NCBI RefSeq assembly: GCF_001039355.2
Contig: NW_019774725.1
Location: 271,336 to 335,335 of the forward strand
Source: Lingula anatina
Lineage: Eukaryota > Brachiopoda > Lingulata > Lingulida > Lingulidae
DNA length: 64,000 bases
Direction of reading: 5' to 3'
Position 1 is the first letter of the stretch. The number at the start of each line of letters is the position of its first letter. Below the pieces are notes generated by a model. It did not search any database. It saw only the letters and a list, made by a program, of their open reading frames with translations, and was not told where the DNA came from. The translations under genes were made by a program, and so were the position numbers. Shown here one piece after another: positions 1 through 12,998 of this stretch.

Positions 1-206
1 ATGGTGGAAATTGTAAAGCTGTATAACTAATACCTGGATCTATCAAAATTGAAATTCATTCAGATATCAAAATTTCATAGTTTACATCATCCATTTGTAA
101 GTGAATTTTAATTTGAAGATTTCTTAATGTGATTATGCATGCACATAAAAAAATTCTGTGCAAAGTTAAATAATGAAAGTTGCGTCTTTTTTTCCTAAGT
201 ACCAAC

Positions 207-3200
207 CTTAAGTTTGTCAGCTACATCTTCAGCATCTAGTCTAAAATCACAAACGGCCTGTAGAATCTCAACCTTGGATGTCAAACAAATATCTTTGAAA
301 GACATATCTTCTAAAAGGCTGGGTCTTCCCGTCTCCACGGACCACCTATGCTTCATCACATCTTGTAAGTATTGTTCATAATTTGTTTCACTGGAAAGAA
401 AGTCAAAATTGTGAGCAGAGGTGACACTTTAAATACCATTTTCCAAAAAGTCTCTAAGGTGTTAATGACAGGTGTTTAAGTGGGAGAATGGAAATAATAT
501 CAATAACAGATCCTGGTTGAATAACAAAAGTATGCAACACCTATTTTAGCAATGAAAAATTGAGTTAAATATATATTCGAATCAGGGTGAGTGATTAAAA
601 ATATGGGTGCACTTAGGGGGGTGGGGGCAAGTTTCTCATAAGCAAGAATCTACCAGCTGAATTTGTCGTGCTCTGCCTGCCCTCAACTCAATTTAAATTT
701 AATTGATCCTTAATATAACTCCATGAACTCTCTCTCTCTCTTTATACATATATATATATTATACAGTTTGTTTTCCATCTTAAGGTGACCTTTAACTGTT
801 TAAAATCAATTCTAATTATTTAGAAATGATTAAAGCTGAAATGACTCATTTGCTAATGAGATTAGTCTCATTTCTGGTTCAAGTAAGTTATATTACATCA
901 GTTCCAAACCATGTTTTTGAGAAAGAATTGTGTTGTAGTTTATTACCTCATTAAACAGAGAGCATTGGTGTACTTGGATCAACCAAACTCTGAGGGGACT
1001 CTTGCTTAACACAATCAGCTTAATGGAATGACACACCTTGGAGGCTCCTCTCTTTTCCAATGTACTTGTATAATCACCAGCTTTTTCTGCATTTTACTTA
1101 ACACCAGAAGGTGTATCATTTTGTTAAGCTGACTGCAGTCAGCGAGAGTCCCAGAGTCTCTTAGATATTGAATCAGCTTTTCTACGTACATGCCAATGGA
1201 AAGTTAAATAAGGCATCAGCAAATGTGTAAAGTTTTCAAGAATTTTTATATTAATTGATAACATTGACACAATTTGTACAAACAATACAGTATCAAACAT
1301 TTAACCACTTGGTACTCACTCTATGTCATTTCTGTTGTAGCACCCCTTGAGTAGACGACATATGAGATCTATAAGAAAAGGACTGCCCTCTTCACCTCCT
1401 GCACAAATCAACGCTTCTTCAAAATCCTGGAATTCAGTAAAATTAAGAGATAAAACAAAGATATCACACTTAGACCCCATTTCCAGAGATTAGATCGATC
1501 TACTTTAGATCGACCTAACTCCCTGGGGGTTCATGCTAAATAGCTGTCAGCCGAGCGGACATGAAAGTTAATTACCCCCTTACAGCTTGTAGTAGGCGGG
1601 ACGGACATTTAAGCCGGATTATCTGACAGTAATCTAGTGAGACTCCCCGCAGGGATAGATGGATCTAAAAGCTCTGGGAATACAGCCTTAGACATTCTAG
1701 ACATGACATCCTGGGTTGGTTAGCACATTACAACTGAGAAATGCTTTATATTACATTAATGAAGTTATCTTCATCACATCTACACAAACATATTATCATG
1801 ATGAAATTTGGGGAAGACTTGTAGCTATAACAGTTGGTCTATCAACATGCCTATGAATTCCAAGGGCAATTTATTCTGAAACATGGACAATTCAACCGAG
1901 TTTGTCAAATACATGATGCAAGTTCATATTACTTTCTGACCTTATAAAACCAAGCCAACATTTCCAAAAATGTTCACACTCATAATACTAGCAGTTGCTT
2001 TGATTTTATATATAATTAATAGAGTTCGGCAAATAAAGAAGATTTATCTTATTCATATCTTCTAGGTAGCTTTCAATATTCCATGAGGCTATAAACATGT
2101 GAGTCTGTACGTCTCATGCCTTCTTGCTACTTATACCATGTGACTTAAATAATACATGTTGAAGAGATATGGTGTCATTAAATTATTCAAAGTAAGAAAT
2201 AAAAATGATGATTTTTGATGACTGGACGTTGGCTGCCACTTCTGTTATATACACAGAAAAAAAATAAGAGTTGGGATTGGAAAATAATGATTCAGAAAAG
2301 GTTCATCACCAATGCTATTTCAATATAAATACATTTATTCAGTTTTCTTGCCCACAGCCTGAGAAATTAACAATTTATTTCTCAGGCTCTTGGCAATACA
2401 ACTGCTATATTTGTACCCTTGAAAAAAAATAACACTTGTGAACAAATGGTCCAAATGTTTACATAATAGAGATAAATCAATGTTTTTTATTTCCAAGTGA
2501 CTCTACATAAACCTTAGGGCATGTGAAGGTTAACGGTACAATATATGAAGCAACAATCAACACATATCTGTTATACCTTGGTGTATACATGCTAGCATAC
2601 ATGGTTTCATTCATCTTCAATGTGATAAAAAGTTTGCAATAATAAGACAAATTATACACCATAAATATAAAGCTATGAAGGATTATTTTTGTGCTAAACA
2701 CTTTTAACATTTTTCTTGGGGGTGGGTAGGATCTGAAAAGAATGATATCATAAATGCAAATGTTAATTTTAAAACATCATCTGATAACTTTTACTTTCAC
2801 TTTCATTATTATTATGATTATTATATCCTTTGGTCAAGTTTAATATTTTGCATTGTCCTATAAATTTAATACACAGTTGCCAAAAAGAATACAAAAGAAT
2901 ACAAGTCCCTTTGGGTGTCCTACATTTGGCATGCCCTTCTTAACTTTTCAATTCTCACCAATAATTTGATCTGATTCCATGCCCTTGCCTCAACTTAGGA
3001 CCTTACTCGACTCTTATAATGCAGATATCACACCAACTCAACACAAGACCTTCAAAGATTTTATTTTTTAAATCATCAAACATGGGCATAATAACTTTAC
3101 TCTCATTATATATTATCTGACAATACAATATTAGCATGTACTGGCATCCAGATCAATGACTTAATGTTCACAAGGTTAAAGGCTTGTGTTGGGCACATAT

Positions 3201-4040
3201 GTATCATCTGTCAATTTTCTTAATTCTACCAACTCATAAATGTGACATTGCTGGGCACATTTTATTTTAGGAAAATGGTGTTTTTTCTTCAAGGAAGTAA
3301 TTGACTCTTACTAGGAGAGTCTGAGTATTCTGGCTTATATGCTAGTGCAAGGCATCCTTTGTGATATATGGACTTATCTACTTTCAAAATGTAAATGGAA
3401 CCAGGCCCTGGCAGTGATTCCCTGCCCACTGTGACGTGACAACCGCAATACAACCAGCAGTGTCACCACCTGTAGTAACAGTTCCCTGAAGATATCTTTG
3501 TGATAAAGGATGAAACATTGGAGTCTCTGCAAAACATCTTGCAGATGTATGTGAGTGTCCAGTATACTATCTACTTTATCTACTTTCACCTTGCATGACA
3601 AGAGACTTTATCTTATGTAGGTGGTGGGGCAAGACTTCAAACAGAGGTAATCCCCCCCCCTTTCTCAAACCTCCTCCCCCCACCCATCGGCTCAAAGCTC
3701 CAAGTGAAGTCTGAGAGCCTGAGACCCAGTTTATCGACTCCAGGCCCAAGGCAAAGAAGTTGCCATACTCGTTCTATATTCCAATTATTTTTCAGCAAGT
3801 GATCCAATTTACCTCGATATCAAAATCCAAAAGATCGAAGGCATTTCTGAACAGCGAACAGAAGTGTGCAATGCTTGGTACTTTCCACAAAGATCGAAGT
3901 TCTGAAAAAACAAAAGAAAGGAGACATTCGATTTCAAGGTTGCGTTACAATAATATAAAAGGAAATAGGGTAAAACAACGATCACGTATTTGCCATGTAA
4001 CTTACACTGTCAATTCATATTTTCTAATCTTACCTTCCAT
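207..4040 (-). CDS. CECR2: CECR2-like chromatin remodelling protein, N-terminal exons (partial gene)
   Basis: CECR2 is the bromodomain partner of an ISWI-family ATPase in the nuclear CERF chromatin-remodelling complex (known for vertebrates). Only the N-terminal 129 residues are in the window. Coding exons on the minus strand are 4034-4040, 3813-3901, 1320-1426 and 207-390. All have AG acceptors and GT donors and the phases agree (1, 0, 2, 0). The protein begins MEELRSLWKVPSIAHFCSLF, followed by FLIDLICRLLKGCYNRNDI and KVEILQAVCDFRLDAEDV. These match the conserved N-terminus of vertebrate CECR2 as I recall it (LRSWWEVPAIAHFCSLF, DLIACLLQGCYQRRDI, RVEILHRLCDYRLDADDV). The start is fixed by an ATG seven bases before the first donor. 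The DDT-type region is partly present; the bromodomain would lie beyond the left edge. Introns are 132, 2386 and 929 bp. RSF1 or BAZ relatives are less likely because the match covers the whole stretch. Confidence 0.88.
986..1159. mobile_element. MITE-like short inverted-repeat element
   Basis: A stretch of about 170 bp whose ends are imperfect inverted repeats. The left arm reads gggactcttgct...caatcagcttaa and the right arm, reverse-complemented, reads gggactctcgct...gtcagcttaa. It lies in the third CECR2 intron. It looks like a non-autonomous DNA transposon; the family is unknown and the ends are approximate. Confidence 0.55.
1467..1697. mobile_element. Second MITE-like inverted-repeat element
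   Basis: About 230 bp with imperfect terminal inverted repeats. The left end (atttccagagattagatc, then actccctgggggttcatgct) pairs with the reverse complement of the right end (attcccagagcttttagatc, then ccctgcggggagtctcac). A ctgtcag block is also shared by both arms. It lies in the 2.4 kb second CECR2 intron. Related sequence occurs near 63480-63560, so this is a dispersed family. Ends are approximate. Confidence 0.5.
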
Positions 4041-4952
4041 ATCAGTAATTCACTCGTAGTGTTACGAGCTTTTGTTCAAATGACCGGCTGACTTCCGAGA
4101 GCAAATTGACCTACATCCGGGTTTCCTTACAGCATGTGAGAGTCTCAAAATTGCTGCAATACTACCATAGAGACAATGCCAATAACAATGTGTAGACCAT
4201 GTATCATATCATTTACATATGCTTATGATTTAAGTCCCCAATTGCTGCTTTTGTGTCCTACGAAGACTAGTGGTTTGCAATGAATTATGGGTAATAAATC
4301 CAAAATGGCGGGCAGGGTGGCAGGTTTGCTATGAGCACATTGGAAATTCGGTTTTCGGCATAATCTAAGACCCTGGCAAACTTTAGAGAGTCGCTGTAAG
4401 AGGGAACTGAAGGTATCGTAAGAATGTATACTGCGTCATTTTAAACTACGGATCGTTGAGCATTTTAATGCACGGGACAAAAATGAATGGTTGTTTACGT
4501 CTGGCTTATTTGGGTCAGGTCCATACGGCTTCTGTTCATTTTGCATTTTGAGTCGTGATAAAGTGACCACCTCTTGGATCTGGAACTTGCGAAATAAGAA
4601 AAAAATGCTTCAGACGTAATCGCTTTCTACTTATTAAATTAAAGCTGAAGCAGTGGCCAGTAAACGTCTAAATCTACATTTTTCTAGCCCAGTTGTACTG
4701 CTAGTTTTACTTGCATTTGGCAACGTTTTGTGCATATTAAATCTTATCAGTATAACAGCTGCCTGTATATTCGGGGTCTGATGATAGTACAATTTGATTA
4801 AAACATCTTGTGGAAAAGGTACAAGATAAAAAATTTAGTTGATTTTTGTTGTTGATAAAGCATGTTATTATTCTGTTTTGAACAGGTTCTGTGGCAGACA
4901 GCCTAGTTGTTGACTTGTGCAGTGTTCAGTCGTAGGTTATCAGTGCTGTGGC
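4041..4952. promoter_or_regulatory. Putative bidirectional promoter of CECR2-like and DUF4211 genes
   Basis: This 0.9 kb separates two divergent start codons. It contains caaaatggcgggcagg at 4301-4316, a close match to the YY1 motif AAAATGGCGGC found near animal housekeeping transcription starts, and an ATCCGGG ETS-like site near 4115. A likely 5' UTR intron of the plus-strand gene runs from a donor at about 4413 (ctgaag|gtatcg) to an acceptor at 4884-4885 (gaacag|gttctg), placing the first non-coding exon near 4320-4412. There is no clear TATA box. Promoter function is inferred from position and motifs. Confidence 0.5.
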
Positions 4953-7900
4953 ATGGACCCTCACTGGAATGCAGCCTACGGGAGACTGCCTCATGGGACC
5001 AGCATACCTACCAATCCAAACCCACTTAGTAGATATGATCTATTAGAACAGTCAGCCTTAACAGGTAAATTCAGGTGTTAGATTTTATGTACAATACCAG
5101 ATGGTCATGTTAGATTTTTTCTCTGGATATTGTTGCAAATGGATTGTACTCACTGACTTCAATTTCCCAGTTTCCTACTCCCATGGCATGTAGTTAAAAT
5201 GGTTCATTTGCAAAAAAAATAAATAAATAAATAAAATAAAATAATAAATAATAATAATAAATAAATAAAAATAAATGAATATATAAAATGAAATAAATTT
5301 TGAAAAATAAAATAAAGATATTAAATAAATAAATAAATAAATATGAATAAATAGATAAAAGTGAGCCTTTTTAACATGCTTCTTCTATACCCATTTAAGC
5401 TTTGTCTCTACTTTCCAGGCCTAGGGTTATCTCCTCCGCTTCCAGCTCATTCTAGTCATCCTCAGGCTCGGGGATTTGGGGGTCTACCTAACTATGGTCA
5501 TCATATACCTGCTCCTGTTGGTCACCACCAACTGCTGGACTCAGCCTTTGCTCAGGGCTTTGTTGGTCAGTCGCCCTATAAAACTGTACCTGTTGGTCAG
5601 CCAGGATATGGCCTTGACTCATCCAGGTCATTGTCGGAGCACACAGCAAGGTGAAAGATTGCCTCTTTGTTTATTTAAATGAACAATGATTGTCATTTGC
5701 GTAGTTAAAACAGTTTGAAATATGAAGAAAATATATAACAGAACTTTCCTGTCTGCCCATTAAGGTACAAATTTAGAGAGATCCTGGAAACATGCTTTCT
5801 GCTTTTGGCCCTGAACGTTATGCATTTTCATTTTTTTTCTCCACAGGGCTCCCAGCAGCAGTATTCAGATGTCAAAGTCGGTGTTCAAGGAAACTTTTCC
5901 ATCCAGCTCCTCTGCCATAACGCAAGCCTCAGAGGCCTCAAAGGGATGGAGTCTCTCAAACTTCCTACCACAGCCTTCCACCCCTTTCAGCCTTGCTACA
6001 GAACTGGTGCCCCCAGGTTACCCCAATGTTAACCCACCACCTGCTCACTCAGGCATGCTAAAACAGACCAATGCTCAGCCCACTATTCTGCACATCAGTG
6101 ATGCCTCTCTCTTGTCCTATGCAGACACACTAATTGCTCAGAGTAAAGTCTCTGGTGATGAGCCAGCAGAGAATCATCAGGTGAAAGGAGGGTTTATAGA
6201 GCAGGGAGCGACTAAGTCGACGTATGCAGACAACCAGGGACAATCGCGTGGTCAGTTCGCAGACTCGGTGAAAGGGGTAGTTGGTGATCATGGTTTTACC
6301 AGGACAGATTCTGTTTTTTCAAAAACTGGCTATTTAGAAAAACAGCTGCAACATGACCTGTACGGCCGTCAAGGGAAGGAGTTGTATATTCAGCAGCAAG
6401 GACTGGGATCTTACGGTGACTTCAAGCCCAGCTTTACTGATACGTACACTAACCCTATCAAAGAGTATTCTCAGCCATCCCCTTCCATGCAGTCACCCCA
6501 GCCTAACTCTCCGTATGTGAATACCGAGGTCAGACCGAGGAGTTCATCCTTTTCAGAGCCTCGTAAGGAAAGTGGGATCAGTGACTCCCCATCAAACACT
6601 GTCTACTCGGATCCTTCAGGAAGATACCACAGCAGCTATGATATTCCATCAACAGCATCAAGTTACAACTCTTACAGTCATTCTCCCTCTGTGTACTCAT
6701 CTTCAGTGATCACTAGCAGTATGAGTGACAGGTATGACAGTGTCAGCCCCCCAGAAAGACCTGTGACTGACTCTCGATCCACTGAGCAAGATCAGTACAA
6801 CAGTGACCGTGTTATGTTACAACAGCAGCAAGCATCATCAGTCAGCAGGAAGAGTCGCAAACAGTCAGAGAACTTAGTCATGCAGACCAATCAACAGAGG
6901 CAGGCTGTAGACCCCGTCATGGCCTTCAATCAAGTTTTGCAGGCATCGGTTATAACTGAGCCTAAAAGACCTTTGAGTTCTTCAGTGATGCCAACCCCAA
7001 GTTCTAACATCTCTGCACCACCTCAGCATAGCCCACAGAGGTCTTCAAGTCACAGTAGTCCTTTGAATGTAGGGAGTCCATCTATCCATCAGTCCCAGCA
7101 ACAACAACAACAGCAGTCACAGCAGCAGCATTATCCAATAAAGAACATGGCCTCGTCTACAGTGATTCAGCAACAGACTGTGGTGCCTGTCCAAGCGGTG
7201 CCAGACTCCACCACTTCTAAACCAGCAGCGAAACCAAAGAGGAGTAGGAAAAAGAAGGCTGCTGCTGCAACTGTAAGTGAGAGCAAGAGCTACGTCCCCG
7301 TACAGCCTGTTGCCCCAATGCCAGCCATGATTCAGCCTGCTGTGAGAGGGCAGGACATGGTTCCAATTCCTCCCCTGCAGCAGATGCAAACAGACAGTGC
7401 CCAGGTGATGACTGTAGAGCCTCTACATCATCAGGCTGTTTCGGCTCCTCGGGTTCAAATTCAGCACTCCCACCAGCCTGCTGCTACAATAGCTCAAAGC
7501 ACTATAGACATGCAGACATTTGCCTCTCTGCAAGCACCCTCTCAACCAGAGCGGGATCTTCAAGTGCCATCATCACAGGACTTTGCCTCCACTAGTGAAG
7601 CCATGGCAATGTACATGACCAGTACCTTTGGGACTGGCTTTGTTAACCCTAATGATATTTTGGCAGAAAACATGCCCCTTGTGGTACAGAATGAACCTCA
7701 GTTGGTACCAGAGGAAGGCCAGGGGTCCATCATGAGCCTGGACTCTCAACTTGACTATACAGCTGCAGGGAACAGGTTACCAACTGGTGCACCTAAACGC
7801 AAACCTGGTAAGACAAAAGCGGAAAAGAAACTCATGCCTGCCACCACTTCACAGATCTGCAAGGATGATGACTTTGATGATGAATTTGCTCACTTGAAAT

Positions 7901-10900
7901 CTGACCCATTGGGACCAAGCACTCATTCTGCTCAAAGCTCCAGTACCAGTCATTTTAATAGAACTCAACCAAATAACAATACAGGAAACCCTAGTCATAT
8001 TGTTCCCACCCCACCCAAAATTGCCAAAATGCCACAGACTGCATTTCAAGATTCCTTCCTTGGGTTTCTACAGGGTAAAAAACCAGAGACGCTCTCTAGT
8101 GTGACTACAAGTGCTGTGGTAAAGAAGCCTCAATTACCCAAGTATATCCCCATGGAGACCCCACGTCCACAGCCTCAGGTGCCAAAAAATAAAAAGAGGC
8201 AGGACAGTGGAGATGGCAGGGCTTTTTCAGATGACGATGATTCCTCCCAAGACAGTAGTTCCAAAGATATTTTTAAGACAGTACAGACTGTTATCTCAAA
8301 TATCAGTGATTCAGACTCCAAGGACGAAAGCAGTGCAGCTGTTATAGACCCATTTAAGGGCAGTATTTTAAAACAAATCAAGCAACAGAGGAGTAAAAAG
8401 AGGAAAAAGCAGAATAAGAAAATGGTGACAGAGGTGGTGTCTTTGGGAAGTGGTGATGAGGAGGTTGCGGCTGTTGAACCAGAGCGTGAACCATCTCCCC
8501 TCCCTAGAAGGGAGTCTCTAAAGAGAAGTGCAAAAGTTAAGCTGGAGGAAAAAAGGAAGAAGAGACATGAAAAAAGCAGTAGTAAGTTCTTTTAGTGAAT
8601 ATGAATAGCACTGCAAATTCTAACAAAATAAATCAATAATTTGCCCTTGAAGTTAAACATGGTTTTGTTACTAATGCTTCAAACTGTTGATTTAATATTT
8701 CTAAGAAATTAGTTGGCTCTCTGTCAAAAGTTACATTTTATAGAGTAACTAAAGATAAATCTTGAATAGGTAAAGTATGGGAGTGAGTGAGATTTGAAAA
8801 TTTGTGGTAATTAGCCTAAATTGACAAGACAAATAAATTGCTAGTGCTAGCATGGAAATTTAACGTCAAACGTGCTGTCCATTGTTCACAGAAAAATATA
8901 ATTTTATATTAATAGTCATACATTGATTACCTATTCCAGAGCGCAAAAAAACTGGAAGTGACATAGATATTTCGGATGCCTCAGAGGATGACTTCATAGC
9001 AATAACCAGTGAAGAAGAGGGTTATGATTCTGACAAGGATCCAGGATGGGCACCTGGTGGCGTAAGTAGTGCAGTATGGTTTCTCTGTGTGTGCCTGCAT
9101 GTGTGCATGAATGCATATGTTTGAATTAAGTGGTGTACTATAGCAAATGCAGAAATTATTTCATGTTCTTTTGGCTTGTTGAGAATAACATGTCATAATG
9201 CTAGTTTTTCCATTCCTTCAGGGAGAAGCTGTGCCCAAGTATGGATCTGATTCTGATGATGATATGAAGGATAAGAAAAGAGGGAGAAGGGGTAGAGGAA
9301 GAGGAACAGCAGCCAAATCCAGGGTACAGTCAGTATTTCATGTGTCAGAACAGATACCACAGGAAAAGGTGATTGATATTTCTGACAGTGAAGAATCAAC
9401 TGGGAATCCAGTGCATCACTTTCAGGTAACATTTATCAGAATTTTATTTTCATAGACTTTTTTCTTCTGGATAGAAACTATTCCCACAAATCTTTGTAAG
9501 TTTAGAAATTACAATACAAACAAGCAATTAAAAAAACATTCTTCACTGTTAATACTTTGCTTATTAATTTGCTTTTCACACAGATATGCTTGTTTTGATG
9601 CCTTCACAAAAGATTTGAAATATTGTGTTGTTCATTTTCAGAGGGGAGAGTTTGTTATCAAAATAAAGGATTTGACCAATTACAAGAACTTCCCCATCTG
9701 GAAGATTGATTCCAAGAAACTTTTACAGAAATACATAGCTGTTCAGGACCACGGAAAATTAGTGCACAAATCTCTGTCCACAGTGAGTGTATATCTTTTC
9801 TTGTTTGATATTTTCAGAGACATCCCAGACAGCATAATAACATCATTACATACTTTGTATGGTAAAATACTATTGCTTGTTTGTTATCCATGGCTCGTGG
9901 CTGCATTGGTCCAAATGCCATAGCAGCCTCCAGTTTTTCAGGAATATTTGAAATAGACTACTTGTAACTTCTAAACATAAACAATCATGTCAGAAATTAG
10001 GAAAGATGGTAACAAGAAATTAAGTATGATGCAGCTTGCCAAAAAAATAAAACATAATAAGTAAAGTGTTTGGTATTTGTAAAGAATACCATTATCATTA
10101 TTATCATCATGATAATTAATATTATTATTATATCCAGTACTCCAGTTGGTCTGATGCTGTCAGGGACAACTACAAACCCATCCAGGTGCATTACTTGGCC
10201 CAGGGCAAGGGCTATGAACTGGTAGAGGTACTGGAACAGTTTCAGCCTAAAGATCCAGCTGTGTACGTATATATATTATATGATTTATGTTTGAATGCTG
10301 TAACATTTGGGAAGTTTTATAAATATCCATGATTATTTGATGGAACCATGTTTGGATAACATTTACTTTGCTGTAATGTTTTCGTGTATTCAGAGGTGAT
10401 AGATAATGACAATTAGTCAAGTATGGCATAACACTACCTTTGGGACTGAGATGTTTGGTAAGATATATGCATATTTCTAATATTTATGGCAATTTGACTT
10501 ATAAGTTTTCATGAGAACTAACTTTTTTCTAGGTCTGCTGCTGTGAATGAAGAAGATCCTTTTCTTGAAAATTTCAACACTTACCTGCAAATACTGCTAA
10601 GTCAGGCATTGGAAGAAAATTTTATAAGTGCAATGATAGAGGAGAATGGTAAATACATTATTGATCAATATCTGAATTCACTCCATTTAAAATGATTTAC
10701 CTTCTGGTTTTAGTGGATACTGATTTGACTGCAATGTCTGACTAAAACTGGAAAATCTGCAGTAAACTGTTCCCTGACAATTTGTTTAATCTATCAGTTC
10801 ATTGGTTAAAGTGGCAAGAGAGAATGTTTATGAAATGAAATGGATTTATAAGTATACTCATTTGACTACATTTTATAATGAAATATAATTAAATAATGAG

Positions 10901-12998
10901 AGTAAGTTGAAATCATGATAATAAGCATATGTATATTTATATGCACAGATCCTTTCTACTTGGACCCTCTTAATGCAATAGATGAGATGTTAGAGAAAAC
11001 AAAGAAATCGGTACAATCTCAGCTCAATTGGAAAGATACATTCAAGGTAAGTAGGAAATAATCAAAAAGATTTGATCTGGAAAAATGTTCATACAGCTGA
11101 AAAAAAGGTAGAACTATGATCAGCTGGCATTAACAGGGGGTATGCAATAACCTTCAGACATGGATAGTATTTGATAGAATTTGGTTAGACTTGAATCTGT
11201 GCATAGTTTTCAAGACATAATGTTATTGAACTAGTTGTTGTCATGTACAATGTGATCGTTTCTGTCATTTCAGAGAGCAGTAGAATGGAGGCCATATTTG
11301 AGTTTTACAGACACACAGGCTAAAGGGCAACACTGTCAGGTAAAGGGATTCCAACCTCTAGTATACTGAACAAAATCTGCTAATATCAAACTCAATCTTT
11401 AATTCACTCCTATTTTCAACTTGGTTAAAGGGATAATAACTCTTCGTTTTGGCCAAAAAATGAATTTTCCTGGAGTAAACAACAATTTTCCCATACTTAC
11501 CAATGGTTAATGAATCCATTTTTACATTCAAAGATATTCCCTGGTTTTTTTTCTAAAAAGTTTGTTTTTTTGGTAAAATCTCCTAAGAGATTTTAATAGA
11601 GTATAGCCATCAGTAGAGGTCACGTGGTCTGAAGACAACCTTTAACATTTCTTACATGACAGGTTTTTTTCTGTTGTTAACTGAAATGATTCTCATACAA
11701 GAAGTGGAATCGGGTCTGAAATTGTTAGCTGTTTGTTCAGTTTGTTAGATTTTTTGGACCTGTACAGATTGTTATTCAGTTCTAATGTCTAATATTGTTG
11801 TTTTCCAACTGCCAATGTAAATTCCCTAAGCAACAGCATATTTGCCATAGATAAAACATAAACATTCAATATTGCATGAGGGTCAGCACATGCATCAACT
11901 TCACTAGAGATCGCCTTCAGTTCCTACTTCTACCTTCAGGCATGTGAAGATCTTCACACCCCAGCTGTCAAGATGGTGGAGCTGTATGGGGAGTCTTACA
12001 ACAGGAAAACACTTCAGGTCATACCAAACAGTACTAAACATAAAGAGGTACCTGGAGACTTATAATAGACTTTATTTTGCTTTTATCCTTCTCTTTTCTT
12101 TCTTTTTTTTTTCTCTTATGCAGTGAAGACTTGTCTCAGTTTGTAAATTTCCAATGTGAGATGTATATTTTTGCTTGAAATTTAATTAATAAAGTAAAAA
12201 AAGTTAAAAAAAAAAAAAAAAGAATTTTGTAAATATTCTTTGATGCCACTAAATCGGTTTTTATCTTTTTCCACAGTTTTATATTGGACAGCAAGCCTCC
12301 AGATGTCTTTCAGTGTATCACGGGCTGCATCATTTCAAGTTTGCTCTTTTTAAGAGATGTGCTGCTAAAGTAAGCAAAACTAATTTAAGAAACATTGTCT
12401 CACTAAAACTACATCGTGTTTTGAAGAAAATCAGGACCCCAGTATTTCTTGTATATAGCATGAATTTTTTCAAAGAAATGTGGATTCATAACTTATTACC
12501 ATATTTTCCTCTTTGGGTACTTTCATTAGAGAACATATATGCAGTATGTTATTCAGAATAAATATTTTCACGCCTCGTCTCTACAGATCCAGGTGATTCG
12601 TGATACCAACAACAAGTCCCTAGAGGGCGCAGAAGTGCTAGACCAACTGTTAATGAACAGAACTTGGGTGCTACAAGTAAGAGTAGCTAAATTATCCTAT
12701 GCCTTTCCATCAATCCTGTATTATCTAAACATGGTCGTGTTCTGTTATTTGTGTGATGAATTGCAATAATTTGTACATTCTCCAGTATTATATTATAAAC
12801 CTTTTTGTATTGCCATTTGATTGAACCTTTCGACTAATACCGTGATCATGTTAGAAATATGAAAATAAGTAGTGTGAACTGTCTTGGCTGTCAACTGTCA
12901 GTGTCTCAAAAAAAAATTTTTTTTTTGGTTTTCAGTTATTCTCAGATCTGAAGAAACTCCTGAGTGATGCAGACGCATTCCAAAGGGGTTCTTTGTAG
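4953..12998 (+). CDS. QSER1/PRR12-type DUF4211 domain protein, 1434 aa, 14 coding exons
   Basis: Exons: 4953-5064, 5419-5650, 5847-8581, 8940-9061, 9222-9425, 9642-9782, 10138-10262, 10533-10648, 10949-11046, 11274-11339, 11940-12047, 12277-12369, 12587-12676, 12936-12998. Every junction is GT-AG and the frame is kept to TAG. Residues 1 to about 1030 are low-complexity, rich in Gln, Ser and Pro, with a Q-run near 530-545 and basic patches (KPKRSRKKK about 575, PKRKPGKTKAEKK about 765, RGRRGRGRG about 1088, AT-hook-like). Acidic Ser tracts and SIM-like VIDISDSEE (about 1117) precede the globular C-terminus. That region (about 1136-1434; GEFVIKIKDL, FPIWKID, KSLSTYSSW, YLDPLNAIDE) fits DUF4211 of QSER1 and PRR12. 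Human QSER1 acts with TET1 to keep regulatory DNA unmethylated; a chromatin role here is inference. Which vertebrate paralogue is closer cannot be decided by eye. Confidence 0.85.
5209..5358. repeat. A/T-rich simple repeat (AAATA/ATAA-type) in intron 1
   Basis: About 150 bp made almost only of A and T in irregular aaat/aaata units, in the first coding intron of the DUF4211 gene. It is an ordinary low-complexity expansion. Confidence 0.85.
12180..12223 (+). other. Intronic AATAAA followed by an A-tract
   Basis: Within the intron between exons 11 and 12 of the DUF4211 gene, the motif aattaataaag is followed within about 20 bases by a near-pure A-tract of 16. It resembles either a premature polyadenylation site or the 3' end of an old retroposed cDNA. 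No target-site duplication was recognised. Confidence 0.4.

Noticed and set aside
3374-3601. 75-residue minus-strand open frame in a CECR2 intron
   Set aside because: No domain or splice support, and it lies inside a well-supported intron; the composition looks random.
7117-8381. Minus-strand open frames opposite the large DUF4211 exon
   Set aside because: Shadows of the Gln/Ser-rich coding strand.
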